Origin: Proluteimonas flavola
GTDB lineage: Bacteria; Pseudomonadota; Gammaproteobacteria; Xanthomonadales; Xanthomonadaceae
Reading direction: 5' to 3'
Assembly: GCF_021191705.1 (NCBI RefSeq)
Contig: NZ_JAIWPU010000009.1
Coordinates: 1 to 64,000 of the forward strand
Length of the DNA: 64,000 bases
The translations under genes and the position numbers were made by a program. This document shows, one piece after another, positions 29,616 to 44,083 of this stretch. Under the pieces are notes generated by a model. It was not told where the DNA came from. It ran no database searches and saw only the letters and a program-made list of their open reading frames with translations. Numbering within the stretch: the first letter of the stretch is position 1; every line of letters starts with the position of its first letter.

Positions 29616-30392
29616 ATGAAGCCGCTCAAGCGCAAGGCCTACGAAGCCGCCCTGGAACCGATGCAGGTCGAACTGGCCGCGGTCGCGCGCTGGTTGCAGC
29701 ACAGCGGCCGCCGGCTGATGGTGCTGTTCGAGGGCCGCGACACCGCCGGCAAGGGTGGCGCGATCGAGGCCATCGCCGAGCATCTCAGCCCGCGCCAGTG
29801 CCGCGTCGTCGCACTGCCCAAGCCCAGCGACCGCGAAGCGGGCCAGTGGTATTTCCAGCGCTACGTCGCGCACCTGCCGTCGGCCGGCGAGATCGCGCTG
29901 TTCGACCGCAGCTGGTACAACCGCGCCGGGGTCGAATCGGTGATGGGCTATGCCACGCCCGCGCAGGTCGATGCGTTCCTCGCCCAGGCGCCCACGTTCG
30001 AACGGCAACTGGTCGACGACGGCATCCTGCTGTTCAAGTACTGGCTGGGCTGCGACCAGGCGCAGCAGGAAGCGCGTTTCGCCGAACGCCTGCACAACCC
30101 GCTCAAGCGCTGGAAACTGTCGCCGGTCGATGTCGCCGCGCGCACGCGCTACGACGACTACACGCGCGCGCGCGACACCATGCTGCGCGCCACGCACACC
30201 GCGCATGCGCCCTGGACGCTGGTGGATTTCAACGACCAGCGCCGCGGGCGCCTGGCCCTGGTGCGCGACCTGCTCGACCGGCTGCCCGACTGCCATGTCG
30301 ATGCGCCCGCCCTCCGCTTTCCCGCGCTCCGGCGCAAGCCGCGACCGGAGCGCTACGACGTGTTGCCGCCGCTCGCGCCATTCGACGCCTGA
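29616..30392 (+). CDS. ppk2: Polyphosphate kinase 2 family protein
   Basis: PPK2 enzymes move phosphate between polyphosphate and nucleotides, usually phosphorylating NDPs or NMPs from polyP. The 258-residue one-domain protein has the Walker A motif GRDTAGKGG at 40-48, the lid-type segment ALPKPSDREAGQWYFQRYV, the Walker B motif IALFDRSWYNRAG (Asp97) and KYWLGCDQAQQ. The RDDYTRARD-like C-terminal region reads RYDDYTRARDTML. NDP versus NMP preference cannot be decided by eye. Confidence 0.92.
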   Translation: MKPLKRKAYEAALEPMQVELAAVARWLQHSGRRLMVLFEGRDTAGKGGAIEAIAEHLSPRQCRVVALPKPSDREAGQWYFQRYVAHLPSAGEIALFDRSWYNRAGVESVMGYATPAQVDAFLAQAPTFERQLVDDGILLFKYWLGCDQAQQEARFAERLHNPLKRWKLSPVDVAARTRYDDYTRARDTMLRATHTAHAPWTLVDFNDQRRGRLALVRDLLDRLPDCHVDAPALRFPALRRKPRPERYDVLPPLAPFDA

Positions 30393-30395
30393 AGC

Positions 30396-30971
30396 TCAGG
30401 CGTCGACAGCCGGGCCGCCCGCGCCGGCGATCAGCGTCTCCAGCCGTTCGGCGGTGACCGGTCCGAGGATCTTCTCGACCACCTGGCCTTCGGGCCCGAT
30501 CAGATACGTCATCGGCAGGCCGGGCGGCGTGTCGAAATCGGCGGGGGGATCGAAGGTGTCGACGATCGCGATCGGATAGACCACCGGGTGCTTCTGCAGG
30601 AACGCGCGCATGTCGTCCGGTTCGATGTCCTCGTAGGCGAGGCCGATCACCTGCACGTGCTCGCGCATCGCGTCGAGCGCCGACAGTTCCGGCATCTCCT
30701 TCAGGCACGGTGCGCACCAGGTCGCCCAGAAGTTCACGACCACCCATTGTCCGCGATGGTCGGCGAGATCGAAGCTGCGCCCGTCGATGGTCTCGACCTT
30801 CAGCGCGGGGCGCGCCTTCGATGCAGCCTGCGCGGACGATGCATCGGTCGATGCCTGCGCGCGCGCCGGCGTCGCGGCGTCGGGCGTGGCGTCATCGGCC
30901 GGCGTCTGGCCGTCGGGCTTGCAGGCGGCGAGCAGCAGGGCGAATGCGATGCAGGAAGCGAGGCGTTTCAT
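30396..30971 (-). CDS. TlpA-like thioredoxin-fold lipoprotein
   Basis: The 191-residue protein has a lipoprotein signal (lipobox LAAC, Cys17), an Ala/Thr/Pro/Asp-rich linker to about residue 55, then an AhpC/TSA-TlpA thioredoxin fold with the redox site WATWCAPC (Cys86, Cys89) and the cis-Pro region near GLPMTYLIGPEG. Family members reduce periplasmic disulfides, for example in cytochrome c maturation; the partner here is unknown. Its start overlaps the yihY stop (ATGA), so the two are co-transcribed. It ends 4 nt from the convergent ppk2 stop. Confidence 0.88.
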   Translation of the reverse strand: MKRLASCIAFALLLAACKPDGQTPADDATPDAATPARAQASTDASSAQAASKARPALKVETIDGRSFDLADHRGQWVVVNFWATWCAPCLKEMPELSALDAMREHVQVIGLAYEDIEPDDMRAFLQKHPVVYPIAIVDTFDPPADFDTPPGLPMTYLIGPEGQVVEKILGPVTAERLETLIAGAGGPAVDA

Positions 30972-32242
30972 GCGGAAATCTCCGGGGATTCGTAGAGGCT
31001 GCCGACCCGCCGCTTGAGCAGGTCGCGCAGCGGAATGCGCAGGTCGTCGAGCGCGGCCGAGGCGGACACGCCCAGCGCATCGTCACGGCACGGCAGATGC
31101 GCTTCGGCAACGGGAATGCGCAGGTCGCAGGCTTCGTAGAGCTCGCCGACGGTCAGCCCGCCGAGATCGCGCGCGAGCAGCCACTCGCCGGATTCGGCGC
31201 GGCGCAGCAGCGCGATCTCTTCCAGTTGCGCGAGCATCTGCTGCACCAGCGTGTCGGTGAGCATCGGCTCCAGCGCCTGGATTTCATCGCTGTGCAGGCC
31301 GCGTCCCTGCACGCGCGCGGCCGAGAACCGGCCCAGCATGCGCAGCAGGCCGTAGAGCTCGAAGCCACGCGGCAGGCGCATGTGCGCGGGCTGATAGCGG
31401 AACGCCGAGATCGACGAGGCGAACGACGCGCCCAGCAGGATCGCCACCCAGCTCAGATACACCCACAGCAGAAAGATCGGCAGGAATGCGACCTGTCCGT
31501 AGATTTTCTGGTAGGCGTCGAAACTGCCGAGATACAGGCCGATCGCCCATTTCACGACTTCCGACAGCAGCACCGCCAGCGTCGCGCCGGCCAGCGCGTG
31601 ACGCCATTGCACGGTGCGGTGCGGCACCACGCGGAAGATCGTCGCGAATGCGATGAGTTCGATCAGCATCGGCGCCGCCCACATCATCAGGCCGCGCAGC
31701 AGGCGGCCCGAATCGGTACTGAAGATCTCCAGCGCGAAGAAGCGTGCCGACACCGCCAGACTCGCCGTCGCCACCAGTGCGCCGAGGGTCAGCACGGTCC
31801 AGTAGACGAGGAAGCGCGCGAACGTGGGCCGCGCCGACTTCACCCGCCAGATGCGGTTGAACGTGGTTTCCACGCTGAGCAGGGTGACCAGCACCGAGAT
31901 CACCAGCGCGATCACGCCGATCGTCGTCAACTGGCCGGTATTGGTCGACAGCTGCAGCAGCACCGATTCGACCGCGCGCGCCGAGTCGGGCACGAAGTTG
32001 GAGAAGATGTAGTCGCTGAGCTGGTCGCGCCACTGGCCGAACGCCGGAAACACCGACAGCACACCGAAGACCACCATCGACAGCGGCACCAGGGCGAACA
32101 CCGTGGTGAACGCCAGCGCACCTGCCGCCTCGAACAGACGGTCGTCGAGAAAGCGACGCCACAGGAAGCGCGCGAAGGTCAACGCGCGTGCGCGGTCGGC
32201 CATCCGTTCGGTCCAGCGGTTGAAAGTGGCGAGTGGCTCCAT
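30968..32242 (-). CDS. YihY/BrkB family inner-membrane protein
   Basis: The ATG at 32242 (MEPLATFNRWTERMADRARA) gives 424 residues; the frame is open much further upstream, but only through repeat DNA. The first about 280 residues have six hydrophobic segments, with the family hallmarks AGALAFTTVFALVPL and WRVKSARP. The C-terminal about 130 residues are soluble and include a winged-helix-like stretch (TDTLVQQMLAQLEEIALLRR). The family was once thought to be RNase BN; its function is not settled. It is coupled to the TlpA-like gene downstream. Confidence 0.9.
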   Translation of the reverse strand: MEPLATFNRWTERMADRARALTFARFLWRRFLDDRLFEAAGALAFTTVFALVPLSMVVFGVLSVFPAFGQWRDQLSDYIFSNFVPDSARAVESVLLQLSTNTGQLTTIGVIALVISVLVTLLSVETTFNRIWRVKSARPTFARFLVYWTVLTLGALVATASLAVSARFFALEIFSTDSGRLLRGLMMWAAPMLIELIAFATIFRVVPHRTVQWRHALAGATLAVLLSEVVKWAIGLYLGSFDAYQKIYGQVAFLPIFLLWVYLSWVAILLGASFASSISAFRYQPAHMRLPRGFELYGLLRMLGRFSAARVQGRGLHSDEIQALEPMLTDTLVQQMLAQLEEIALLRRAESGEWLLARDLGGLTVGELYEACDLRIPVAEAHLPCRDDALGVSASAALDDLRIPLRDLLKRRVGSLYESPEISA

Positions 32243-32332
32243 CGGCGCAGCGTAGCAAAGCGCCGGTGGGAGGCGATGCGGGTAGAGCGCCGGCCGTCGC
32301 GCACAACTGGTGTGGCAGCGTACGGCACGTAA

Positions 32333-32359
32333 TGTGGGAGCGACCTCGGTCGCGACACG
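32333..32359 (+). repeat. REP sequence (GTGGGAGCG type), first unit
   Basis: TGTGGGAGCG followed by ACCTCGGTCGCGACA has the conserved GTGGGAGCG head and a small internal palindrome (gacctcggtc). It matches the xanthomonad/Pseudomonas-type REP layout. It lies in the 537-nt gene-free gap between yihY and wrbA. Confidence 0.7.
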
Positions 32360-32482
32360 CGCAGACCCACGGCGGAGCGCGTTCCGGAACCGCGCGAGCA
32401 CGGTCCTCCGGGCCAGCTGTGCGCGTCGGGTGGACGCGACCTCTTGCGATTCGTGCAGACCCACGGCCGGACGGTCTCGGAG

Positions 32483-32507
32483 AATCGCGCGCAAGCGCGC
32501 TCCCACA
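32483..32507 (-). repeat. REP sequence, second unit (inverted)
   Basis: Reading on the minus strand, TGTGGGAGCG is followed by CGCTTGCGCGCGAT. It is in inverted orientation to the first unit and near-identical to the arm at 32663-32685. Confidence 0.7.
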
Positions 32508-32615
32508 GAAAGCAGGTGCTTTCCTGTAGGCGAGGCCCATGGCTGCGCCTGCGGGCGGGAACTCAGCGCGTCGAAGGATGCAGAAACGCCGGCACGGATG
32601 CCGCTTGGAACATCC

Positions 32616-33715
<1,100 letters not shown>

Positions 33716-33723
<8 letters not shown>

Positions 33724-33735
33724 TTCGTGATTGGA
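33716..33735. repeat. GTGATTCGTGATTCGTGATT short tandem repeat at a gene 3' end
   Basis: Two and a half gtgattc units cover the stop codon of the DUF2069 gene. The unit is the same as that in the fusA-tuf element (1062-1143). No complementary arm is seen nearby. Confidence 0.6.
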
Positions 33736-33823
33736 AGAAGCCGAGGCACAGTTGCCGGCTCTGCTGTGTCGAATCACACGCCCCGTATCATTCCCCCCTC
33801 GATTTCCTGCAGACCTCATCACA

Positions 33824-34312
33824 ATGGACGAACTGCTGATCGTCACCACCGGTGGCACGATCGACAAGATCTACTTCGACGACAAGTCGGACTTCCAGGT
33901 CGGCGATCCGCAGATCGGGCGCATGCTCGAGGAACTCGGCGTCGCGTTCCGTTTCCGGGTGATTCCGATCATCCGCAAGGATTCGCTGCACATCACCGAC
34001 GAGGACCGCGAACTGGTCCGCGCGACCATCGCCGCGCAGCCGGCCAGGCACGTACTGCTGACCCACGGCACCGATTCGATGGTCGAGACCGCCAAGGTGC
34101 TGTCGTCGATCGCCGACAAGACCATCGTGCTGACCGGCGCACTGAGCCCGGCGCGGTTCCGCGGCTCCGATGCCGAGTTCAACATCGGCACCGCCGTCGG
34201 TGCCGTGCAGTCGAAGCCGCCGGGTGTCTACGTGGCGATGAACGGCCGCATCTGGGATCCGCTGAAAGTGCGCAAGAACGTCGACGCCAACCGCTTCGAA
34301 CCGCTGGCCTGA
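33824..34312 (+). CDS. Single-domain asparaginase homologue
   Basis: The 162-residue protein corresponds to only the N-terminal domain of L-asparaginase (full enzymes are about 330 residues). It keeps TTGGTID (Thr12), HGTDSM (Thr83, Asp84) and a Lys at 151 that aligns with Lys162 of E. coli AnsB. It has no C-terminal domain and so no equivalent of Glu283. The ATG 33824 is chosen because similarity begins there. Proteins of this size are known as asparaginase domain-containing proteins; their activity is uncertain. It is convergent with the propeptide lipoprotein gene. Confidence 0.85.
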   Translation: MDELLIVTTGGTIDKIYFDDKSDFQVGDPQIGRMLEELGVAFRFRVIPIIRKDSLHITDEDRELVRATIAAQPARHVLLTHGTDSMVETAKVLSSIADKTIVLTGALSPARFRGSDAEFNIGTAVGAVQSKPPGVYVAMNGRIWDPLKVRKNVDANRFEPLA

Positions 34313-34432
34313 GAACCTGTTCACGATCCCGACGCACGTCGCGTGGCCGCGTTGCGGCCACCCTGCGGGCCGGGCCTGTGGACACGCAGACCCGCTCCGG
34401 CGCGCCATACGCCGGGCGTGAACAGGCTCTGA
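34311..34432. repeat. Palindromic intergenic element with 10-bp terminal inverted repeats
   Basis: cctgttcacg (34316-34325) is mirrored exactly by cgtgaacagg (34417-34426). Inside is a perfect 8-bp hairpin gtggccgc/gcggccac (34343-34361) and a GC-rich core. It fills the whole gap between two convergent genes and overlaps the stop of the asparaginase homologue. It could be a bidirectional terminator or a non-autonomous miniature repeat. Confidence 0.6.
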
Positions 34433-34435
34433 GGC

Positions 34436-34882
34436 TCAGAACGCCGGTCCGCGCATCCGCATCTCCGGTCCCGGACCGATGGTCATGCGACTGTCGGGTT
34501 CGGCATATTCGACGTCGGCTTCGGCATTGAGTGCATCGAGCAGCCGCTGCGACTGCGCGGCGTCGAGCACGGGATCGATCGATACGACATCGGCGCCGAC
34601 CGCGAGCCGTCGCAGCCAGGTCACCTTGCCGGGCACGCCTTTCGCGTCGACCAGACCCGCGCCGCGCGCGCTCTGCGCGATGCGTTCGGCGACCAGCGCC
34701 GGATCGCGTTCCGGCCCACTGCCGGGCGTGTAGCGGACGATGAAACGCTGCTGCATGGCACTGACCTCGCTGGACGTGGTGGCAGGCGGATCGCCGCCCA
34801 TCGCGCACCCCGACAGCAGCAGGGCCGGAACGAGGCACGCGGCGCCGAAGCGCCGCGCGATGTCACGGTGGAATCGATGCAT
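34436..34882 (-). CDS. Lipoprotein consisting of an S8-protease propeptide (I9-like) domain
   Basis: The 148-residue protein has a lipoprotein signal peptide with lipobox LSGC (Cys26). The rest (about 44-133) resembles the propeptide of the subtilase encoded at 37420-39159. Shared landmarks in order are RFIV(R/K)Y, a GS turn, a DPA segment, RR-x3-GADVV, a leucine-rich helix and VE(Y/F)-x-E-x-D. No catalytic domain follows and the protein ends soon after, in MRMRGPAF. It is third in the S8, Lys-C, propeptide string, all on the minus strand. Inhibitor or folding helper for secreted proteases is inferred; a decayed subtilase is the alternative, but there is no downstream remnant. Confidence 0.8.
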   Translation of the reverse strand: MHRFHRDIARRFGAACLVPALLLSGCAMGGDPPATTSSEVSAMQQRFIVRYTPGSGPERDPALVAERIAQSARGAGLVDAKGVPGKVTWLRRLAVGADVVSIDPVLDAAQSQRLLDALNAEADVEYAEPDSRMTIGPGPEMRMRGPAF

Positions 34883-34931
34883 GGCGGTCTCCGCGCAGCA
34901 CGCCGGTGCGTGCGTCCCGGGATGATGCCTC

Positions 34932-34953
34932 CACCCCGGGCGTACCCGGGGTG
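34932..34953 (-). other. Perfect 9-bp hairpin between Lys-C and propeptide genes
   Basis: caccccggg/cccggggtg with a 4-nt loop lies 14 nt after the Lys-C stop on the transcribed strand. No T-run follows. It could stabilise the mRNA 3' end or weaken read-through into the lipoprotein gene. Confidence 0.5.
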
Positions 34954-34966
34954 AAAGCCGGTGCCA

Positions 34967-39159
<4,193 letters not shown>

Positions 39160-39604
39160 CCGATAACCCCCAAACCATGGGTGAGCCGCGCTGGAGCGGC
39201 AGATCGGGAGCCGTCGCCGCGCCTGAACCTCGGGCAACACCGACTCCGCAACGAATGCGGACGTGACGAAACTGACCGCAAACTGACGCTACGCGACAGC
39301 GCGGCTCATTCGCAATGCCAAAATCCGTTAAACTTCCGTAAAAAATGACATTCACCGTCACATATTGACGATCCGAGTCATGATTATGGGACCGAACGCA
39401 CGCTGAATGCCCGCAGCGAAATCCGCCCCGGTCCAACGCTCCGGTCGGCAGAAGACCACGGCACCCGAAGACAACGCGCGCACCGATGCCCCGCGAGCAC
39501 GGCGTTGACAAGGTGGACGTCCGGGAACTGCCCGAGGAGCCGCCAGCAGCCGGCGTCGCTCCGTGGGCACTACAGCCAGGGCAGCCAGAAGGCCGCGAAA
39601 CGCA
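39160..39604. other. Gene-free region upstream of the S8 protease
   Basis: The 445 nt between the S8 start and the sufT stop contain no supportable gene. The stretch 39310-39390 is clearly AT-richer than its surroundings and probably holds the protease promoter. I cannot fix a convincing -35/-10 pair. Confidence 0.5.
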
Positions 39605-40156
39605 TCAGAGCATGCCGGTCTCGAGGCGCGCGGCTTCCGACATCATCGAGCGGTTCCACGGCGGATCGAACACGAGTTCCACGTCTGCCTCGACGACCGT
39701 GGGAATCAGCTCCAGCTTGCTGCGCACGTCGTCGACGAGGATATCGCCCATGCCGCAGCCCGGCGCGGTGAGGGTCATCCTGACCTCGAGCCGGCGCTGG
39801 CCATCGTCGGCGGGCTGGACCTCGGCCTCGTAGATCAACCCCAGATCGACGACGTTGATCGGAATTTCCGGATCGAAACAGGTCCGCAACTGGTTCCAGA
39901 CCATGCGCTCGACCGCGGCATCGTCGGCGCCGTCGGGCAGTTCCAGCGGCACCGGCGGTTCCTTGCCGATCGCGTCGGCGTCCCGCCCGGAGATCCGGAA
40001 CAGGTTGCCCTCCACGAACAGCGTGTAGCTGCCGCCCAGCGCCTGGGTGATGTAGCCGGCGCTGCCCGCGGGCAGGGTCACGTGTTCGCCGGCCGGCACG
40101 AGGACGGCGGCGCAATCGCGCTCGAAACGGACGGGTTCGCTGCTGCGGGAGTACAT
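39605..40156 (-). CDS. sufT: SufT family Fe-S cluster assembly protein
   Basis: The ATG 40156 (MYSRSSEPVRFERDCAAVLV) gives 183 residues. An N-terminal extension typical of SufT proteins (VPAGEHVTLPAGSAGYITQA) precedes a MIP18/DUF59 domain from about residue 85 (VWNQLRTCFDPEIPINVVDL), with LTAPGCGMG carrying the conserved Cys and a C-terminal DPPWNRSMMSEAAR. SufT helps Fe-S maturation in other bacteria. It is solitary here, with no suf operon in the window. Confidence 0.9.
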   Translation of the reverse strand: MYSRSSEPVRFERDCAAVLVPAGEHVTLPAGSAGYITQALGGSYTLFVEGNLFRISGRDADAIGKEPPVPLELPDGADDAAVERMVWNQLRTCFDPEIPINVVDLGLIYEAEVQPADDGQRRLEVRMTLTAPGCGMGDILVDDVRSKLELIPTVVEADVELVFDPPWNRSMMSEAARLETGML

Positions 40157-40257
40157 AGGACCATCAGATGGTGGCCAGGGGCGGCCACGACAAGTGCTGT
40201 CATTGTATCGCCGGGCGCCGGTATGCTGGCCGGCCGTTTCCGCGATGCAGCCTTCCA

Positions 40258-40680
40258 ATGCCGCCAAGGCACCACCCCGCGGGCGCCCGGCGCTGGCCGA
40301 CGGCGACCGCCCTGCTGTTGCTCGGCAGCCTCGGCATCGCCGCCGCCTGGATCCTGCTGGCCGACGCGCGCGGCGCGCAGACGAGCTGGATGGCCGTGAT
40401 CGCCGCGCTCGACGCGGCCTGGCTGGTCCGGCTGGCCCGCGCCCGCCCCGGCCTGGTCCGCGCCCTTGCCGGTACGGCGGCGACGGTGCTGGCGATCGTC
40501 GTCGCGAACTGGGGCATCGTCGCCTCGCAGCTCGCCCGCCCGATGGGCATGCTGCCGTGGGAATCGGCGCTCAGGCTCGGTCCGCACCACGCATACACGC
40601 TGGCGTCGCTGGCCAACTCCACCGTCGACCTGGCCTGGCTCGGCGCCGCGATCGTCGTCGCGGCCGTCGCCTCACGCTGA
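40258..40680 (+). CDS. Hypothetical four-helix membrane protein
   Basis: The 140-residue protein (start ATG 40258, MPPRHHPAGARRWPTATALL) has four hydrophobic stretches (about 15-34, 45-59, 74-92 and 119-138). A conserved-looking loop (MGMLPWESALRLGPHHAYTL) lies between the third and fourth. I do not recognise the family. It is divergent from sufT and convergent with pntB (13 nt between stops). Coding potential is supported by GC3 bias and the regular membrane pattern. Confidence 0.6.
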   Translation: MPPRHHPAGARRWPTATALLLLGSLGIAAAWILLADARGAQTSWMAVIAALDAAWLVRLARARPGLVRALAGTAATVLAIVVANWGIVASQLARPMGMLPWESALRLGPHHAYTLASLANSTVDLAWLGAAIVVAAVASR

Positions 40681-40693
40681 TGCGCGCGGCGGC

Positions 40694-42082
<1,389 letters not shown>

Positions 42083-42125
42083 GCGCTGGGTCCCGCGTGC
42101 GAGGCCATCGGAATGCCGACGGCCC

Positions 42126-42425
42126 TCACTCCGGCTTCCCCGGGCGGCCCGACGGCTTGAACATCTCCAGCATCCGCTCGGTCACCACGTAACCGCCCGC
42201 GGCGTTGCCGGCGCCCATCAGCACGGCGATGAAGCCGATCGCCTTCTCCAGCGTCGTGTCGGCGTGGCCGAGCACCAGCATCGCGCCGATCAGCACGATG
42301 CCGTGGATGAAGTTCGAACCCGACATCAGCGGGGTGTGCAGGATCACCGGCACCCGCGAGATGATCACGTGGCCGGCGATCGCCGCCAGCATGAAGATGT
42401 ACAGCGCCACGACACCATCGATCAT
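42126..42425 (-). CDS. pntA2: NAD(P) transhydrogenase subunit alpha part 2
   Basis: The 99-residue membrane part of the split alpha subunit starts MIDGVVALYIFMLAAIAGHV and has three hydrophobic segments. It has the family motif TPLMSGSNFIHGIVLIGAM. The usual partner pntA1 is not next to it but 1.7 kb away at 44084-45202, with three genes on the opposite strand in between. A TATGAT hexamer on the minus strand (42452-42457) may serve as its own -10. Confidence 0.95.
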   Translation of the reverse strand: MIDGVVALYIFMLAAIAGHVIISRVPVILHTPLMSGSNFIHGIVLIGAMLVLGHADTTLEKAIGFIAVLMGAGNAAGGYVVTERMLEMFKPSGRPGKPE

Positions 42426-42621
42426 TGCGATTCCCCGGGCCCGTCGTCCGCATCATAACCGCCGTTGAACGGCGCGCCAGCCGCGCGGCACACGCCACGT
42501 CAACCGCCACGCCGGACGCGCGTTGACCTGTGCACACCCCGCCACTGGCGACGACCCGACGATGGATGGCAGCCACTTTCGCGACCCGCATGCGCACGCC
42601 GCGCACGGTAGGCTTGTCGAC

Positions 42622-43173
42622 GTGACCGAATCCACCGCCGCGGCCGACGCCGCCATTCCCGTGCTGCCGACGACGCTGGAAGGCTTTCTCGCCAGCGTCG
42701 AACGTCGCGCCTTCCGCTTCGCCGAACTCGGCCTGCGCCACCGCGACGACGCGCTGGACGCGGTCCAGGACGCAATGATCAAGATGCTCGGCTATCGCGA
42801 CCGCCCGCCGTCGGAATGGACGCCGCTGTTCTGGGCCGTGCTGCGCAGCCGGATCATCGATGTGCAGCGCCGGCGCACGTTCCGGCTGAGCTGGCTCAGC
42901 GATGCGCGCATGCCCGACGGCGAGGAGATCGACTGGGCAGACGCCGGCCCGGACCCGGCCCGCCACCACGACGGGCGCGAGGCCTGGGGGCGGTTGGCCG
43001 AAGCCTTGCGGCAACTGCCGCGGCGCCAGCGCGAAGCGTTCACGCTGCGCGTGCTCGAAGAGTTCGACGTCGAAACCACCGCCCGCATCATGGGATGCGG
43101 CGAGGGCTCGGTGAAAACCCATCTGTTCCGCGCCCGCGAGGCGCTGCAGAAGCAACTGGAGGAATTCCGATGA
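42622..43173 (+). CDS. ECF-type RNA polymerase sigma factor
   Basis: The preferred start is GTG 42622 (VTESTAAADAAIPVLPTTLE), giving 183 residues; ATG 42562 would add 20. Region 2 covers about 28-88 (LRHRDDALDAVQDAMIKMLG and RSRIIDVQRRR). Region 4 covers about 124-180 (LPRRQREAFTLRVLEEFDVE then CGEGSVKTHLFRAREAL). It overlaps the next gene by 4 nt. The operon lies between pntA1 and pntA2 on the opposite strand. What it senses is unknown. Confidence 0.88.
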   Translation: MTESTAAADAAIPVLPTTLEGFLASVERRAFRFAELGLRHRDDALDAVQDAMIKMLGYRDRPPSEWTPLFWAVLRSRIIDVQRRRTFRLSWLSDARMPDGEEIDWADAGPDPARHHDGREAWGRLAEALRQLPRRQREAFTLRVLEEFDVETTARIMGCGEGSVKTHLFRAREALQKQLEEFR

Positions 43174-43547
43174 ACCGGTCGCACGATCCGCAGGACGATG
43201 CCGCGCTGCGCGCGCTCTATCGCCAGGCGCAGGACACGATCACGCCTGCGACCACCGCGCGCCTGCATCGCGCACGCCATGCCGCGTCCCAGGCGACTGC
43301 GCCCGCCCGGCGCGGCTGGGGCATGCCGCTGGCGACCGGATTCGCCGCGATGTGTGCGCTCGCCATCGGCGCACGCATGCTGATGCCCGGCGCGGATGCG
43401 CCGACGGCCACGCCGGTGCTCGCGGCGGCCGAATCGGCCGCGCACATCGACGACGGCGTCGACGAAGCCCTGGCCGGCTACGAGGAATCGCCCGATTTCT
43501 ATCGCTGGCTTGCCGCCAACGAATCCACCCTGCTTGCCGTGGAATGA
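43170..43547 (+). CDS. Putative membrane-anchored anti-sigma factor
   Basis: The 125-residue protein has an N-terminal soluble part (MNRSHDPQDDAALRALYRQA), one hydrophobic segment at about 53-70 (GMPLATGFAAMCALAIGARM) and a short periplasmic tail rich in acidic residues. It resembles the small proteins, sometimes DUF3619, that follow ECF genes in xanthomonads. It is coupled to the sigma gene (ATGA) and to the next gene (ATGA). No zinc-binding HxxxCxxC motif is present, so it is not a classical ZAS anti-sigma. The role is inferred from position and topology. Confidence 0.65.
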   Translation: MNRSHDPQDDAALRALYRQAQDTITPATTARLHRARHAASQATAPARRGWGMPLATGFAAMCALAIGARMLMPGADAPTATPVLAAAESAAHIDDGVDEALAGYEESPDFYRWLAANESTLLAVE

Positions 43548-43999
43548 CCATGTCCCTGCCCCCGACCCGAACCGTTCTCCTCGCCGCGGCGCTGCCGCTG
43601 CTGCTCCTGTGCGGCAACGCCGCGCTCGCCCAGTCCGCGCCGCCGCCGGCCTGGGACCAGCTCACGCCCGCGCAGCGCGAACAGCTGGTCGGCCCGGTGC
43701 GCGAGCGCTGGAACGGCGCCAGTGCCGAAGAACGCGGCCGCATGCTCGAGCATGCGCGGCGCTGGCAGTCGATGACGCCGGCCGAGCGCGCCGAAGCGCG
43801 TCACGGCATGCACAGCTGGAAGCAACTACCGCCCGAACAGCGCGAGGAAGCGCGTGCGCTCTACACCAAGCTCCGCACGCTGCCGGAGGCCGAGCGCGAA
43901 GCCCTGCGCGAACGCTGGAAGCAGATGACGCCCGAACAGCGTCGACGCTGGGCTGCGGAAAACCCGGCCCCGCCGCGTCGCGGCGCGCGCGGTTCCTGA
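43544..43999 (+). CDS. Secreted DUF3106 protein
   Basis: The 151-residue protein has a Sec signal peptide (about 1-30, ending GNAALAQS) and a highly charged helical body built of short repeats: LTPAQREQL, ARRWQSMTPAERAEA, LPPEQREEARAL, LPEAEREALRERW and MTPEQRRRW. This is the DUF3106 pattern, similar in style to CpxP/Spy-type periplasmic helical proteins. It is translationally coupled to the putative anti-sigma factor (ATGA). A periplasmic sensor or chaperone feeding the sigma system is plausible but unproved. Confidence 0.75.
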   Translation: MTMSLPPTRTVLLAAALPLLLLCGNAALAQSAPPPAWDQLTPAQREQLVGPVRERWNGASAEERGRMLEHARRWQSMTPAERAEARHGMHSWKQLPPEQREEARALYTKLRTLPEAEREALRERWKQMTPEQRRRWAAENPAPPRRGARGS

Positions 44000-44083
44000 T
44001 CGAGCGGCGCGTTATCCGCAGGATGGGAAGAGCGCAGCGAAACCCATCGCGCCGTATCTCAAGACGTCAGGGACGCCGCAAAT

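Noticed and set aside
34436-34882. The propeptide lipoprotein as an obvious pseudogene of a subtilase
   Set aside because: It has an intact signal peptide, lipobox and stop, and no catalytic-domain remnant lies downstream before the convergent gene, so decay is not shown.
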